Shown here: in pieces, positions 1 through 7,460 of the stretch
How positions within the stretch are numbered: position 1 is the stretch's first letter
How the letters are laid out: each line of letters opens with the position of its first letter
From: an uncultured Coriobacteriales bacterium
GTDB taxonomy: Bacteria > Actinomycetota > Coriobacteriia > Coriobacteriales > Eggerthellaceae
Length of the DNA stretch: 18,961 bases
Direction: 5' to 3'
Assembly (NCBI GenBank): GCA_946892075.1
Contig: CAMPNZ010000028.1
Span: forward strand, 1-18,961
Position numbers and translations under genes: made by a program
Notes under the pieces: generated by a model
The model's database searches: none
What the model was told of the DNA's origin: nothing
The model's input: only the letters and a program-made list of their open reading frames with translations

Positions 1-443
1 CCATCATCATGGCAATGGGCTTGTTCTGCTTGTCAGGATTCCCACCCTTTGCATTGTTCGTGTCTGAAATTTCGGGTATTACCGCAGGTGTACTGAAGGG
101 CCATTGGGTAATCTTGGTAGTGCTCGTGCTGGCTCTTACGGTGGTTGTTGCCGCCTTTGCTCAGGTAGTAACACGTGCTGGGTTTGGTAAAGTGCCAGAG
201 ACGATGGAAAAACGAGACGTTCCACCCCTTGCGCTTGCACCTGAGATTGTTTTGGTAGCTCTTGCCTTATGGTTCGGTGTTGCCATGCCTGCGCCCATTA
301 TGCACAGCGTTGATAAAGCAACGGCAATTGTGTTGCAACAAGATGGGCCGGTATTACAAAATGCGCCCGTATTCAAAGGCGTCTACGCACTCTTCGAAGG
401 TCAACCCTCAGAGCTTGCGTCTTCGAATAAGAGTGGACAGTAG
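1..443 (+). CDS. hyfF: Hydrogenase-4 component F-like membrane subunit, 3' end only
   Basis: This is the C-terminal part of an antiporter-like (NuoL/M/N-type) membrane subunit of a formate hydrogenlyase complex. The frame is open to the left edge (first full codon at 3), so the start lies outside the window and the ATG at 9 is internal. About 147 residues are visible. The segment GFPPFALFVSE near the left edge matches the loop-helix signature GLPPF..F.SE of HyfF and related proteins. Two further hydrophobic stretches (about residues 30-55 and 75-97 of the visible part) are probably the last membrane helices, followed by a polar tail. The stop is 11 bases before the large-subunit ATG, and the AGGAGGGG ribosome binding site of that gene starts directly after the stop. 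HyfF rather than HyfB or HyfD is inferred from position directly before the HyfG-like gene, as in the E. coli hyf operon. Confidence 0.82.
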   Translation, partial: IIMAMGLFCLSGFPPFALFVSEISGITAGVLKGHWVILVVLVLALTVVVAAFAQVVTRAGFGKVPETMEKRDVPPLALAPEIVLVALALWFGVAMPAPIMHSVDKATAIVLQQDGPVLQNAPVFKGVYALFEGQPSELASSNKSGQ

Positions 444-454
444 AGGAGGGGATT

Positions 455-2188
455 ATGACTAACGAAGCTACTATTACTGAACGTCGTGGTGCAAGCCATA
501 TTGAAGCGTTGAAAGAGCGCCTTCCGGGTGTTGTTCGCAACGTGGAATGGCAAGATCACGATCAGCTTACCGTTACCGTTGATACCAATTCGCTGCCCGA
601 TGTAGTAGAGTTTCTCTATTTCGGCCGCGGCGGTTGGATGCCTATGATGGTAGGTAACGACGAGCGTGCCATTATTGGTTCGTATGCGCTGTATTATGTG
701 TTGTCAATGGAAGAGATGGATCCGTGCTATCTGACGGTTCGCTGCGAAGTACCTGAAGATACGTGCGAATTCCCATCAGTAACACCTCGTGTTCCGGCTG
801 CGGTATGGTCGGAGCGCGAAGTGCGCGACATGTTCGGCTTGAAGCCTATCGGCTTGCCTGACCAACGCCGTTTGGTGCTTCCTGACGACTGGCCCGATGA
901 GCTGTATCCTTTGCGTAAAGACAGCATGGACTACCGCCATCGTCCTATGATTGCGCGCGAAGCAGAAAATTACGAGTTCCTGGCTGATACGCAAGGCAAA
1001 GAAACCACCATTATGCCAATGGGTCCTTTGCATGTTACTTCCGACGAGCCTGGTCACTTCCGCTTGTTTGTTGAAGGCGAACACATTGTTGACGCCGACT
1101 ACCGTCTGTTCTACGTTCACCGCGGAATGGAAAAAGTTGCAGAATCGCGTATGAACTACGATGCTGTTACCTTCCTTGCCGACCGTGTGTGCGGAATTTG
1201 CGGTAACGCCCACTCAGTTGCGTATGCTGAAGCAGTTGAGCATGCTCAGGGCATTGAAGTGCCTTTGCGCGCGCAGTACATTCGTGCAATCACGCTTGAG
1301 GTTGAGCGCATGCACTCGCACCTGTTGAACCTTGGCCTGGTATGCCACTATTGCGGTTTTGATACCGGCTTCATGCACTTCTTCCGCGTTCGTGAAGATT
1401 CGATGCGCTTAGCTGAGCTGCTTACTGGTCACCGTAAAACATACGGCGTAAACCTCATTGGTGGCGTGCGTCGTGACGTGTTAAGCGAACAGCGCACCGA
1501 AACGCTTTCAGTGCTTGCTAAGCTGCGCAAAGACGTAGAAATTCTTGTTGACGAGCTTATGAGCACGCCAAACTTCATCGATCGTACGAAGGGCGTTGGT
1601 ATTCTCGATCCGAAAATTGCTCGTGCATTCAGCCCGGTTGGACCATGCATGCGTGGTTCAGGATTCCCGCGTGACGTACGTTTTGACCATCCGTTCGATG
1701 GCTATAAGTACATTCTGGATGATTTCCATGTACGCTCACATAACGGCTGCGATGTTATGAGCCGCACGCTGGTTCGTATCGAAGAGTTCCTTGATGCAAT
1801 TGGCATGATTGAGCTGTGGTTAAACACCATGCCAACAGGCCCTATCTTGAATCAAGACTGGAAATACACGCCGCATAAGTTTGGTTTGGGCTTTACGGAA
1901 GCTCCGCGTGGTGAAGATACGCACTGGGCCATGGTTGGCGACAACCAAAAATGCTATCGTTGGCGTGCGAAGGCTGCTACGTATAGTAACTGGCCTATTC
2001 TGCGCTACATGTTTAGAGGAAATACCGTTTCTGATGCTGCACTTATCGTGGGTAGTATGGACCCATGTTATTCCTGTACCGACCGTGTGACCTTCGTTGA
2101 TGTTAAGAAGGGCACTGAAAAAACTATCAGCAAAACGGAACTGGAATCGTATTGCTTGCGCCGTACGTATTCTCCGCTCAGAGATTAG
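455..2188 (+). CDS. hyfG: Formate hydrogenlyase [NiFe]-hydrogenase large subunit (HyfG/HycE type)
   Basis: This is the catalytic large subunit of a group 4a [NiFe]-hydrogenase, which reduces protons to H2 on the cytoplasmic face of the membrane complex. It has 577 residues, close to E. coli HycE/HyfG. Residues about 1-170 form a NuoC (30 kDa)-like domain and about 180-577 a NuoD (49 kDa)-like domain. The NiFe site is complete: RVCGIC at 244-249 (C246, C249) with H253, and DPCYSCTDR at 536-544 (C538, C541). The 33 residues after R544 match the C-terminal propeptide that HycI-type proteases remove after the Arg of this motif, and a HycI gene lies downstream. The ATG at 455 has a strong AGGAGGGG four to five bases upstream. 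The next gene begins 10 bases after the stop. Identity is very secure; HyfG versus HycE naming is by operon layout. Confidence 0.95.
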   Translation: MTNEATITERRGASHIEALKERLPGVVRNVEWQDHDQLTVTVDTNSLPDVVEFLYFGRGGWMPMMVGNDERAIIGSYALYYVLSMEEMDPCYLTVRCEVPEDTCEFPSVTPRVPAAVWSEREVRDMFGLKPIGLPDQRRLVLPDDWPDELYPLRKDSMDYRHRPMIAREAENYEFLADTQGKETTIMPMGPLHVTSDEPGHFRLFVEGEHIVDADYRLFYVHRGMEKVAESRMNYDAVTFLADRVCGICGNAHSVAYAEAVEHAQGIEVPLRAQYIRAITLEVERMHSHLLNLGLVCHYCGFDTGFMHFFRVREDSMRLAELLTGHRKTYGVNLIGGVRRDVLSEQRTETLSVLAKLRKDVEILVDELMSTPNFIDRTKGVGILDPKIARAFSPVGPCMRGSGFPRDVRFDHPFDGYKYILDDFHVRSHNGCDVMSRTLVRIEEFLDAIGMIELWLNTMPTGPILNQDWKYTPHKFGLGFTEAPRGEDTHWAMVGDNQKCYRWRAKAATYSNWPILRYMFRGNTVSDAALIVGSMDPCYSCTDRVTFVDVKKGTEKTISKTELESYCLRRTYSPLRD

Positions 2189-2198
2189 GTGATGTGAC

Positions 2199-2741
2199 AT
2201 GCTTAAAACTCTACGCAACATAATTAAAGCGGGTGACTCTACTATCGCATATCCTTTTGCGCCGTATCCTACGGTACCGGAAATGCGTGGTAAGCCCGAG
2301 CACAGCTTGGAGCGCTGCATTGCGTGCGCCGCGTGTGCTGTTGCATGTCCGCCTAATGCTATTCGCATGGAAACGAAGGTTTCTGAAGGCAATATCGAGT
2401 GGCAAATCAATTATGGTGCCTGCATTTTCTGCGGGCGCTGTGAGGAAGTTTGCCCTGTTGAAGCCATACGTTTGGGCGATCAGTTCGAGCTTGCAGTTAT
2501 GTCGAAGCCCGACTTGATTGAAACGTGCTCGTATGAGCTGCAACGTTGTTCTGAATGCGGCAAGTACTTCGCGCCAAAAAAAGAAGTTGACTATGCTTGC
2601 CGTGTTTTATCACGTCTTGAAAACGACGAAGAGGCAGAAAACGCAATTCGTGTTGCGGGCTTGTGCACCGAGTGCAAGGAACGCGCCGACGCTTATCATG
2701 CTCGCACTATCGCGCGCTCAAGGCAAGAGGGGGTACACTAA
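2199..2741 (+). CDS. hyfH: Formate hydrogenlyase ferredoxin-like subunit (HyfH/HycF, NuoI-like)
   Basis: This polyferredoxin subunit passes electrons between the formate dehydrogenase side and the hydrogenase small subunit. It has 180 residues. Two 4Fe-4S motifs are visible: C40-C43-C46-C50 (CIACAACAVACP) and C75-C78-C81-C85 (CIFCGRCEEVCP). The C-terminal part carries further cysteine pairs (C117/C120 followed by GKYFAPKKEVDYA, and C156/C159), which resembles the C-terminal extension of HycF/HyfH rather than plain NuoI. That extension may bind a further metal or be structural. The ATG at 2199 has a modest AGGTGA site six bases upstream. The stop codon shares its last base with the ATG of the small-subunit gene (TAATG), a sign of translational coupling. 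Confidence 0.93.
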   Translation: MLKTLRNIIKAGDSTIAYPFAPYPTVPEMRGKPEHSLERCIACAACAVACPPNAIRMETKVSEGNIEWQINYGACIFCGRCEEVCPVEAIRLGDQFELAVMSKPDLIETCSYELQRCSECGKYFAPKKEVDYACRVLSRLENDEEAENAIRVAGLCTECKERADAYHARTIARSRQEGVH

Positions 2742-3526
2742 TGGCACATACAGTTTTTCCTGAACGCTTACAAGCGCGCCTTGATCCTATTACCGTTGAT
2801 GAAAAGGTGAAAGAAGCTAAGGCGGCACTGTTAAAGCACATCAAGCGGTCAATTTACATTTATCGTGTAGACTGCGGTGGTTGTAACGGATGCGAAATTG
2901 AGATTTTTGGTACTATCACACCAATTTTCGATACCGAGCGCTTTGGTATTAAGAATATGGCAAGCCCACGTCATGCAGACATTTTGGTTTATACCGGTGC
3001 TGTAACGCGTGCTATGCGTCTGCCGGCATTACGTGCGTATGAAGGCGCACCTGATCCGAAGCTGGTTGTGTCATACGGCGCTTGCGGTTGCACGGGTGGC
3101 ATTTTCCACGATAACTACTGCGTATGGGGCGGCACCGATAAGCTTATTCCGGTTGATATTTACATTCCAGGATGCCCTCCGTCACCTGCGCAAACGGTGT
3201 ACGGTTTCGCCATGGCTTTGGGCATTTTGGGCCAGCGTCTTCACGAAACGCATCTTCATCAGGCAGAAGGCGAGCAAGCTCCTTTGCTGCATAACCATTT
3301 GCCGTATAAGATGAAAGTTGAACTTGAACGCGAAGCACGCATCCTTTCTGGTTATCGCTATGGTCGTGAGCTGGTAAATCGCTTTATGGATACGCTTGAC
3401 GCGCCCGATGGCGACGTTATTGGTTCGGTAAATCGCCTTATCACCAACGAGGAAGATCCTCGTAAAGTGGAAGTATTTAGCGAGCTCAAAGATATACTTG
3501 AAAAGAAAGTTGTTGGTATGCGATGA
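2741..3526 (+). CDS. hyfI: Formate hydrogenlyase [NiFe]-hydrogenase small subunit (HyfI/HycG, NuoB-like)
   Basis: This subunit carries the proximal 4Fe-4S cluster that feeds the NiFe site of the large subunit. The frame is open from 2663, but the ATG at 2741 is chosen: it overlaps the previous stop by one base, is preceded by GAGGGGG and gives the expected N-terminus. The product has 261 residues. The motif DCGGCNGCEIEI at 44-55 (C45, C48, C51), C115 in YGACGCTGG and C145 in PGCPPSP supply the cluster ligands known in HycG and NuoB. The C-terminal region beyond about residue 190 is charged and probably makes contacts within the peripheral arm. The TGA overlaps the next ATG (ATGA), so HyfI and HycH are probably translated by coupled re-initiation. 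Confidence 0.94.
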   Translation: MAHTVFPERLQARLDPITVDEKVKEAKAALLKHIKRSIYIYRVDCGGCNGCEIEIFGTITPIFDTERFGIKNMASPRHADILVYTGAVTRAMRLPALRAYEGAPDPKLVVSYGACGCTGGIFHDNYCVWGGTDKLIPVDIYIPGCPPSPAQTVYGFAMALGILGQRLHETHLHQAEGEQAPLLHNHLPYKMKVELEREARILSGYRYGRELVNRFMDTLDAPDGDVIGSVNRLITNEEDPRKVEVFSELKDILEKKVVGMR

Positions 3527-4023
3527 AAAACCACGACTACACACCTGGTGAAAATCGGATGGAGTCGGTTGGTACGCAGGGAGATAGAATCAATTTCTAT
3601 CTCCTGCGCCGCAAGTTTGTTGATTCTGCTCAATCTATTCCAGACGACGCGAAAGAAGTTTTGTATTACACAATGTCCGTTGGGCATCATACGGGCGTTG
3701 TGGACTGTTTCGAAAAGTCGCTGAGCATTCCTATTCCTACTTACAAAAAAATTTGCGAGTTGATGGACAACGACGAAGCGAAACGCAAGCTAGAAGGCGT
3801 ATTAACCTTTGGCGAAATTGAGATCAACAAAGAGCACACGCCCTATTTATTGCCTGCTGCTCGTTTGGCGCTTTCAACCATTGATGTATATGATGAAGTG
3901 GGAAAATACACCATGCCTTTGGATACGACCGAGCTTCCACTGCTGGTGAATTTGGTCGATTTGCTGCTGAAAGTACGCAATGAAACGAACGTTTACCTTA
4001 TGCTAAGGAGGGGCTTTGAGTAA
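3523..4023 (+). CDS. hycH: Formate hydrogenlyase maturation protein HycH/HyfJ
   Basis: This is a small cytoplasmic accessory protein needed for assembly of the formate hydrogenlyase large subunit; its biochemical role is not well defined in the family. The product has 166 residues, about 30 more than E. coli HycH, owing to a longer N-terminus. Family landmarks are visible: LRRKFVD (about 28-34), VLYYTMSVGHHTGVVDC (about 46-62), the KLEGVLTFGEIEI stretch (about 88-100) and the terminal YLMLRRGFE. The start ATG overlaps the TGA of hyfI. An alternative ATG at residue 13 (3559) would give a length closer to the family. The 3' end contains the AAGGAGGGG ribosome binding site of the downstream protease gene, and the two genes overlap by eight bases. 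Confidence 0.9.
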   Translation: MKNHDYTPGENRMESVGTQGDRINFYLLRRKFVDSAQSIPDDAKEVLYYTMSVGHHTGVVDCFEKSLSIPIPTYKKICELMDNDEAKRKLEGVLTFGEIEINKEHTPYLLPAARLALSTIDVYDEVGKYTMPLDTTELPLLVNLVDLLLKVRNETNVYLMLRRGFE

Positions 4024-4864
4024 CCATGAGCCACTCGATACGGATGCTTCATGCAATCGCGATGCTGCCGTGAACACTGACGGTGCCGCTGATGCTGCTG
4101 GTGCTGCGGCTGGTGCTGCGGGCGGTGCGGGCGCTGCTGATGTTGATGCCGCGGGTGTTGCTGGCATCGATGCCTACGACGAAGATTTTTCTGCCGTAGA
4201 AGACGCAAGTGCCGTGATGGCCCGCGACGAACTGCCGCTTGTGCCTCTGGAGCCACGTGAAACGGGCGCTTCAAGTGTGAAGGCATCAGGCGCAGGTAGT
4301 GCAGACAGTGCAGGCAGCGCTGATAGCGCAGATAGCGCGGCAACTGCATCAAGCGCCTCGGCCTCGGCTTCAAGTTCAAGCGCTTCACCGTGCCATCATC
4401 CCGATGGCCCGTTTGTGCTGTTCACCGCTGGTAGCGTTTTGCGCGGCGACGACGCCATAGGCCCTCTTCTTGCAAAGAATTTAATGGATACGCCGCTTGA
4501 AGGTTGGGAGATAGTCGATGGCGGACAAACGCCCGAAGACGATTTATATTACATTCGCGAACTGTGCCCCCGTAAAGTAGTGTTTGTTGATGCTGCTCAA
4601 ATGGGCTTCGAACCGGGAAGCATTCGTCGCTTAACAGCGCAGGATGTTGCCAAACAGTGCATGATTACCACGCATTCGCTTCCTATTTCCTTTCTGCTTG
4701 GTCAGCTGGGGGAAGTATGCGATGATGTGGTATTTCTTGGAGTTCAGGTTAAGGGTACTGAATTTTTTGACCCGCTGTCTGACGAGGTTCGCGCAGCTCT
4801 TGAAGATATTGAGCACACATTGCGAGGAGGTGAAAGCCTGGAGCGCTACGAGTCACTTGTGTAG
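4016..4864 (+). CDS. hycI: Hydrogenase maturation endopeptidase HycI with a long low-complexity N-terminus
   Basis: HycI removes the C-terminal peptide of the hydrogenase large subunit after nickel insertion. Residues about 132-282 are a complete HycI/HybD-type domain. The nickel-sensing residues of E. coli HycI (D16, D62, H90) correspond to D146 in RGDD, D192 in VDA and H220 in TTHSLP. The usual GN(S/D) turn before the first Asp reads AGS here. Residues 1-131 are Ala/Ser/Asp-rich, have no counterpart in E. coli HycI, and include five consecutive 9-base units (4292-4336) encoding A-G/D-S triplets. The start is TTG at 4016, with AAGGAGGGG at 4005-4013; the nearby ATG at 4026 is out of frame. 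A start inside the low-complexity region cannot be excluded, for example ATG at 4217 (M68). The domain assignment is secure; the extent of the N-terminus is less so. Confidence 0.88.
   Translation: MSNHEPLDTDASCNRDAAVNTDGAADAAGAAAGAAGGAGAADVDAAGVAGIDAYDEDFSAVEDASAVMARDELPLVPLEPRETGASSVKASGAGSADSAGSADSADSAATASSASASASSSSASPCHHPDGPFVLFTAGSVLRGDDAIGPLLAKNLMDTPLEGWEIVDGGQTPEDDLYYIRELCPRKVVFVDAAQMGFEPGSIRRLTAQDVAKQCMITTHSLPISFLLGQLGEVCDDVVFLGVQVKGTEFFDPLSDEVRAALEDIEHTLRGGESLERYESLV
4292..4336 (+). repeat. 9-bp tandem repeat inside hycI (five units)
   Basis: Five in-frame 9-base units follow one another: GCAGGTAGT, GCAGACAGT, GCAGGCAGC, GCTGATAGC and GCAGATAGC. They encode AGS, ADS, AGS, ADS and ADS. 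They lie in the Ala/Ser-rich N-terminal segment of the HycI protein, and differences among the units are mostly synonymous or Gly/Asp swaps. An upstream GCN-rich stretch (about 4084-4165) is similar in nature. Confidence 0.8.
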
Positions 4865-4907
4865 GGGAAACACACGTGAACAGGCGTTTCGATGAAACTA
4901 GCTCTCT

Positions 4908-4929
4908 GAGATGCAGCGTGCTGCACCTC
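4908..4929. other. Palindrome/hairpin between hycI and focA
   Basis: The sequence TGCAGCGTGCTGCA (4912-4925) is an inverted repeat, and it is flanked by GAG and CTC that can extend the stem across one mismatch. There is no T-tract, so it is not a classical terminator. It could be an operator, an mRNA processing hairpin or chance. It lies in the 149-base gap between hycI and the preferred focA start, the largest gap in this gene block. Confidence 0.4.
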
Positions 4930-5013
4930 TGCAACGTTTAGCACATCACGGTACGTGTAGCTGGGAGAATATGTCTTGCGTGTTATGGTAAACGATCGGA
5001 AATGGAGAGACTT

Positions 5014-5838
5014 ATGGATGCTCTAGATGTAAAAAAAGTTGCCCCCGATGCACTCGGGCCAGCGGATATTGTTACTAAGGCAGAAACGATAGCTGTTGGA
5101 AAAACGAAAATGACGTCGCTGCGCACGTTTTTAGCGGCACTTCTTGCAGGTGCGTTTATCGCGTTCGGTGGAACGTATTTCTGCGTTTTCCTTGGTGATA
5201 CTACCCTGCCTTTCGGTGTTCAGCGCGTTGTAGGCGGTATTTGCTTCTGCCTGGGCCTGGTTTTGGTATTATGCTGCGGCTGCGAGCTGTTTACGGGCAA
5301 TTCTCTTATGATGTCGGCAAAAGTGTCTAAGAAAATTACCTGTGCACAGTTGCTTAAAAACTGGGGTATTGTGTGGGTTGGTAACCTCGTTGGCGCGCTC
5401 ATTGCTGTATTTTTGATGTACATGTCAAAAGTGCAGGTTATGAACCACGGCGAAGTTGCCATGACAATGGTCAATGTTGCTGCCGGCAAAGTTGCTCTTG
5501 ACCCAGTAACGATGTTCTTCAAGGGCATTATGTGTAACGTGTTTGTATGCTTGGCGGTATGGATCGGCTTTGGTGCGCGTACTACCGTTGATAAAGTAAT
5601 CGGTATTATTCTTCCTATCTCGGCATTCGTTGCGCTTGGTTTTGAGCACTGTGTTGCGAATATGTCGTTTTTGCCGATGGGCTTGCTGCTGAACAGCATG
5701 GGTGTTGGAGCTGTAGGTGCTGTTACACTTCAAGGTGTTATTACCAACTTGGTTATCGTTACCATCGGTAACGTCGTAGGCGGCAGTTTGGTAGCGCTTG
5801 TGTACCGCGCAGCCTATGGTACAATGAAAAAAGACTAG
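5014..5838 (+). CDS. focA: Formate channel FocA (formate/nitrite transporter family)
   Basis: FocA is a pentameric inner-membrane channel that exports or imports formate. The product has 274 residues and six hydrophobic helices, as expected for the FNT family. Motifs include CELFTGN (about 90-96), whose LFT belongs to the gating loop, KGIMCNVFVCLAVW (about 170-183) and GFEHCVANM (about 209-217). The central pore histidine is H212, equivalent to H209 of E. coli FocA; the residue after it is Cys where Ser is common. The ATG at 5014 is preferred because GGAGAG lies four bases upstream; the in-frame ATG at 5002 would add four residues but has a weaker site. Placement after hycI parallels E. coli hyf-focB and supports formate rather than nitrite as substrate. 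Confidence 0.9.
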   Translation: MDALDVKKVAPDALGPADIVTKAETIAVGKTKMTSLRTFLAALLAGAFIAFGGTYFCVFLGDTTLPFGVQRVVGGICFCLGLVLVLCCGCELFTGNSLMMSAKVSKKITCAQLLKNWGIVWVGNLVGALIAVFLMYMSKVQVMNHGEVAMTMVNVAAGKVALDPVTMFFKGIMCNVFVCLAVWIGFGARTTVDKVIGIILPISAFVALGFEHCVANMSFLPMGLLLNSMGVGAVGAVTLQGVITNLVIVTIGNVVGGSLVALVYRAAYGTMKKD

Positions 5839-5858
5839 GGTACACTTGCATTTACCCT
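5837..5858 (+). other. Short inverted repeat after focA
   Basis: AGGGTA (5837-5842) and TACCCT (5853-5858) form a 6-base stem with a 10-base loop overlapping the focA stop codon. No T-tract follows, so this is at best a weak attenuating structure between focA and the CLC gene. Confidence 0.3.
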
Positions 5859-5890
5859 GTTCATAAGGGGTTAAGTGATAAGGAGAACCT

Positions 5891-7096
5891 ATGCGTCGTC
5901 AGTTAGCAATAATTGGTGGAGCAATTTCAGTAGGCGTAGCCGGTGGCTGCGCCTCTGTTATTCTTACGTATACATCAGGGTGGGCAGAAGATTTGTTTGC
6001 GCATTTTCCGCTGATGGCAGCGGGCATATTGCTTGCCCCTTTTATCACGTGGCTGCTGTATCGCGCCACGCGCGTTGACATCAATACGTCTACCTATGGT
6101 GTGCTGCGCGCAACGCAAAGCGGCAATCATACGTCGCCTTTGCTTGCGCTCGATATTATTGCAGGCACCTTTTTCACGCTGGTAAGCGGCGGTGCCGTGG
6201 GAAAAGAAGGCGCCGCAATTCAGGCTGGAGCTGCGTTTTCTTCGGGCGTCGCACGCGTGCTGAAACTGCCAAGCGCGGTGATTCCCTACGCCATTGCCGC
6301 CGGCATGGCAGGTGCTTTTTCGGCGCTGATGTTAGCTCCGCTTGCAGCCATCCTGTTTATAATCGAAATTATCAAGTTTAACGACGAACAAATTCGCTCG
6401 CGCTATCTGCTTATGATTCCCATTGCGTCATTTGTGGCGTATACGGTGGCGCGCCTGTGCAATGTCGGTTTGCCATGGCAGGTGCTTAGTGAGGGTGTAA
6501 GCGCCACGTCAACAGCACAAATTGCTCTCATTGCGCTGGGAAGTGTGCTTGCAGCGTTGTTCGCGATGCTGTTTGTAGCAAGCATGAAAGTGATTGCTGG
6601 AACCACAAGTGTTCTTTTGTCGCGCCCGTGGCTTCGATACGTGGTTGGCGCGGTGGTTGTTCTTGCATTTGTGCTGGTCACACACGGCGTGTATAGCGGT
6701 ACCGGATTGCGTGAAATTACGGCAGTTATGAATGGATCGGTGTTTAGCGTTGCGGATGTGTTCCTGAAGATTGCCTTGTGTGCGCTTTGTTTGGGCTTTG
6801 GCTTTAAAGGCGGCGAAATTTTGCCGGTGTTTTGCCTTGGAGCGCTGTGTGGAGCGTGGTGGGCGCCAATTGTTGGCGTTGACGTGGTGCTTATGGGAGC
6901 ATTTTCACTGGTTGCGGCCTGCGGTGCGGCAACAGGAGCGCCGCTTGCTGCGCTTGTGTTTGGTGTGGAAGTGTTCGGCTTTGCCGCGCTGCCGTATTTC
7001 GTGTTTGCAGCTGTTGTGGGCGCGCTTTTTTCTCGCTTTTTGAACTTGTATGATGGAAAAACGTTCACGCTTGGCGTACCGATTGATCGGCCCTAG
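5891..7096 (+). CDS. CLC-family anion channel or anion/proton antiporter
   Basis: This is a polytopic membrane protein of 401 residues that spans most of a bacterial CLC core. The gating-glutamate motif is GKEGAAIQAG with E106. The second signature GFKGGEILPVF (about 304-314) corresponds to the GxFxP region. The canonical selectivity motif GSGIP is not visible at the expected place; the region reads NTSTYGVLRATQSG (65-78). The pattern GFKGGE is found in a Gram-positive CLC branch that also includes fluoride-exporting members, but the CLC-F hallmark is not seen either, so substrate is left open (chloride, fluoride or another small anion). The ATG has AAGGAG about seven bases upstream. It lies 52 bases after focA and is probably co-transcribed. 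The gene lacks cytosolic CBS domains, as usual for bacterial forms. Confidence 0.85.
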   Translation: MRRQLAIIGGAISVGVAGGCASVILTYTSGWAEDLFAHFPLMAAGILLAPFITWLLYRATRVDINTSTYGVLRATQSGNHTSPLLALDIIAGTFFTLVSGGAVGKEGAAIQAGAAFSSGVARVLKLPSAVIPYAIAAGMAGAFSALMLAPLAAILFIIEIIKFNDEQIRSRYLLMIPIASFVAYTVARLCNVGLPWQVLSEGVSATSTAQIALIALGSVLAALFAMLFVASMKVIAGTTSVLLSRPWLRYVVGAVVVLAFVLVTHGVYSGTGLREITAVMNGSVFSVADVFLKIALCALCLGFGFKGGEILPVFCLGALCGAWWAPIVGVDVVLMGAFSLVAACGAATGAPLAALVFGVEVFGFAALPYFVFAAVVGALFSRFLNLYDGKTFTLGVPIDRP

Positions 7097-7114
7097 TGGC
7101 ACGCGACGCTGCGT

Positions 7115-7159
7115 GTGGTTTGGGAACGCATTGCGGCTTGCTTGCGGTTTGGGAACGCA
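7115..7159 (+). repeat. Direct repeat of GGTTTGGGAACGCA (two copies)
   Basis: The 16-base segments at 7115-7130 and 7144-7159 differ at one base, with core GGTTTGGGAACGCA. They are spaced 29 bases apart start to start. The complement of the core recurs at 16765-16778 (one change) and 16816-16829 inside the gene after truA, which suggests a dispersed short motif in this genome. Confidence 0.6.
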
Positions 7160-7267
7160 GCTCGCGTTCGTTCGCACTTGAGAATGCAGCGGTTTTGGCG
7201 GCGCTTCCTCCTCGCGCACGTGGGGAGAGTTCCCACGAGAAGACACCTCCCACGAGGCGCGCAAGAG

Positions 7268-7333
7268 CACATGCTTGCCTTCGTTGCCTTTGGCGCCTGC
7301 GCACACAGGGCGCGTTCTGCATGTGTATTTTTT
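7268..7333 (+). terminator. Possible terminator downstream of the CLC gene
   Basis: CACATGC (7268-7274) can pair with GCATGTG (7319-7325), enclosing a smaller GC-rich hairpin made by GCGCCTG and CAGGGCGC with a bulge. A run of six T follows at 7328-7333. The stem encloses a large loop, so this is less convincing than a compact rho-independent terminator, and it lies about 170-240 bases after the CLC stop. Confidence 0.4.
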
Positions 7334-7415
7334 GTAAAAGAATTCGCAACTACACTCATAATTTTGCTCATAGAATATTGTTATACCAGTTCAAAACCAT
7401 TTTATTTCAAGGCTG

Positions 7416-7460
7416 TTGACGCTTCATATCGCGTGAATTTTATGTTGCGTGGTATATAAT
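7416..7460 (+). promoter_or_regulatory. Likely promoter region of the GH25 gene
   Basis: A perfect TATAAT lies at 7455-7460 but has no good -35 at 17 bases. A TTGACG at 7416-7421 sits 33 bases upstream of it; that -35 could instead pair with TATGTT at 7441-7446 (spacer 19). Either way a transcript would start about 130-155 bases before the chosen GH25 start, giving a longish leader. Confidence 0.45.

Noticed and set aside
776..1213. Long minus-strand open frame inside the large-subunit gene
   Set aside because: It is antisense to a strongly conserved gene and shows no family motif or ribosome binding site; other antisense frames were discarded for the same reason.
2663..2740. Upstream extension of the hydrogenase small-subunit frame
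   Set aside because: It overlaps the ferredoxin gene by 26 codons, while the ATG at 2741 has a strong ribosome binding site and a normal N-terminus.
7096..7419. Small Arg/Cys-rich open frame after the CLC gene
   Set aside because: The start is a non-ATG codon overlapping the CLC stop without a ribosome binding site, and the composition fits translated GC-rich non-coding DNA.
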